From Paracentrotus lividus (taxonomy: Eukaryota > Echinodermata > Echinoidea > Camarodonta > Echinidae): a stretch of DNA of 64,000 nt. Position numbers and translations under genes: made by a program. How positions within the stretch are numbered: position 1 is the first letter of the stretch; each line of letters opens with the position of its first letter. The stretch spans positions 40,122,604-40,186,603 of the forward strand of contig CALNVZ010003426.1 of the NCBI GenBank assembly GCA_940671915.1. The letters run 5' to 3'. Positions 62,403-64,000 of the stretch are shown here, in pieces. A model generated the notes under the pieces. It saw nothing but the letters and a program-made list of their open reading frames with translations, was not told the DNA's origin and searched no databases.

Positions 62403-63320
62403 GTCTTTGTGTAATCAAAACAAAGAGTGACATAAATCGTGGTTTAATGTATCAAAATGTATCGAATGTGGCATCAGATGTGTGATGAATATGCTTTACT
62501 AATTATATTCACACAATTAGACAATGTTGACTTTAATGTGCCCTGCTTTTTGATAGGTTGGAATAAATATGGCAGGTGCATAAAGGGCGGTAAATTGACC
62601 AGTATCTTTACTTTGAGGGACCATAATGATAATGATGTTTGAACTCACCGGAGCTTTTATTAAATCGAATTAGGCTTATAACAAGCCACTTTGGGCTTGG
62701 AGCAATAATTACCCATGCTTAATTTGAGTGAAAACGCCTTAAACTGTGACGTCAATGACCGTAACAAAAAAAGTTCCCCATATTTTTTCCTCTTACATAT
62801 AGATAGGCATACCCTCTGTACAGTAAACAAAAATAACAAACTTGAATCAAAGATCTCAAAAGGTATATCCTAAAGTTCATCAATATGCACCAAACGAATA
62901 AAGAAGGGGGGGGGGGGGGAAAGTAAATTTTAGTGTTACAATTCGCATATATTTTAAAAATCATACTGTCAATGTAGGTATTCGTCAAACAAATGTTTTT
63001 TGTCGTTGTCTATTTTGAGCAATTTATAATCTGTATTTGATGTAGCACGTTTTTTCTTTTTCCAATTAGGTTTTTTTTTTCAAAAGCCTGAACAATTACC
63101 TTGCCTTGCATGATCTTTTCACTGTAATGATATTAACTATAACATTTCAATCTTGTTTTCATTGTCTTTCCCAAAGGAAATAGATTATTTGATTTGATGA
63201 AAATTCAAATATGCTTCATAAATGTCTCTTAATGAGCCAAAAGCATACATAATGATTATTGTCATTATCATCTGCCAAACTAAATATTAGGTCGAACGTG
63301 ACTTTTTGATCGGCGAATTA
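62403..63320. other. Intergenic, no gene recognised
   Basis: AT-rich, with a G-run at 62907-62919. Confidence 0.4.
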
Positions 63321-63533
63321 AAAAGCCAATGTGAACGAATCAAAATTGATGATTACCCCGCCTCATTTGATTACGTTCCGCCTACCGGAAAGTTTGTCTT
63401 GTCACATCGATAGGATAATTTCATTTGGTGTGCTCCATCACGCGATTGACATCCGGCGGGAACCATTGCGACGATGATGCCGCGACCAGGCGAGGACGAA
63501 CGAGCGAACAAGTTGAGTGTGAAATGGACTCAA
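63321..63533 (+). promoter_or_regulatory. CpG-rich promoter-like stretch with possible first exon
   Basis: A CCAAT box (63326-63330) and a CCCCGCCTC GC-box (63356-63364) precede a CpG-rich segment unlike its surroundings. ATGATG at 63474 opens MMPRPGEDERANKLSVKWTQ, ending at a donor-like CAA|GTGAGC (63534). If real, the gene continues right, outside the window. The exon call alone is weak. Confidence 0.28.
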
Positions 63534-63599
63534 GTGAGCGGAAAATGCGGTATTGACCGAGCGGTTCTGATTCATAGCGCAAATCTTTTGTAAAAAAAA

Positions 63600-64000
63600 A
63601 GAGACCCTGTCTTTTTTTGATGTCTCCGTCTCTTGTCTTCACTGAGCTGTCTTTATCTCTCTATTCTCTAAAGCTAAATTATATACCTTTCTCTTTGTTT
63701 TCCCCACATTGCAAGCCCTCTCTATCCTACCTCTCTACCTGTCTCTCTACCTCGTTCTTTGAATCCCCTATATTGCCCTCGTGTTTCCTCTCTTATTCTT
63801 CTTTAATATCAGTTTCCGCATCCTGGCTCTTCTACTTAGCATTATGCCATTGCCTTTGGTATCCATTGTCAATGTAGGATCTAAAACCTCAGTGATATTA
63901 TTTCCCTCCTTTCAACAAGCTTTTCTCTCCTTTCCTCAAGATGTATGCGGTATTGATTATTCGAAGTGTCCTCGTAGATGTACGATAGTTCGATGCGCAT
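63600..64000. other. Pyrimidine-rich end of window
   Basis: CT-rich sequence (TCTCTC, CTACCTCTC). The long plus-strand frame here is Ser/Leu-rich and looks like a composition artefact. Confidence 0.4.

Overview
The window looks like echinoderm nuclear DNA, most probably a sea urchin (Echinoidea). The main reason is three genes for small secreted C-type-lectin-like domain (CTLD) proteins of the spicule-matrix type (the SM50/SM37/PM27-like group). Two of them carry Gly/Pro/Gln/Asn-rich tandem repeats beside the CTLD, an arrangement known from sea urchin skeletal matrix. The rest is AT-rich, intron- and intergene-like DNA full of microsatellites, miniature inverted-repeat transposable elements (MITEs) and LINE pieces. 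A 24-base run of N at 23742-23765 is an assembly gap.

Layout. 0.2-0.8 kb: a foldback repeat with a tRNA-like module in each arm. 2.7-3.7 kb (+): intronless CTLD gene with a C-terminal G/W/Q/N/P repeat. 5.9-6.9 kb: a 1-kb palindromic element. 7.6-10.6 kb (+): two-exon CTLD gene without repeats, with a MITE in its intron. 11-20 kb: mostly featureless, with two MITEs. 20.9-22.5 kb: foldback element carrying LINE 3' ends. 24.1-25.1 kb: second copy of the 1-kb palindrome. 26.4-27.2 kb (-): CTLD gene with its repeat N-terminal to the CTLD (PM27-like). 28-38 kb: MITEs and a run of GA tracts. 38.5-46.8 kb: dense transposon nest (three small hairpin elements, a plus-strand LINE, a second copy of the 20.9-kb foldback split by a minus-strand LINE, and a 2-kb element with repeat-built termini that itself holds a 657-bp TA-flanked element). 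51.6-53.0 kb (-): two candidate exons of an unidentified gene. 57-64 kb: LINE scraps, a possible decayed CTLD fragment, another MITE copy and a CpG-rich promoter-like stretch at 63.3-63.6 kb.

The three CTLD proteins share a signal peptide, the same seven domain cysteines including an extra Cys six residues after the third, and the absence of an intact calcium/sugar-binding motif. They are most simply read as diverged tandem paralogues secreted by skeletogenic (primary mesenchyme) cells into the calcite-forming space. That role is inferred from family resemblance. No complete autonomous mobile element was recognised, and no CRISPR array or rRNA; the only tRNA-like sequences are the degenerate ones in the first repeat.
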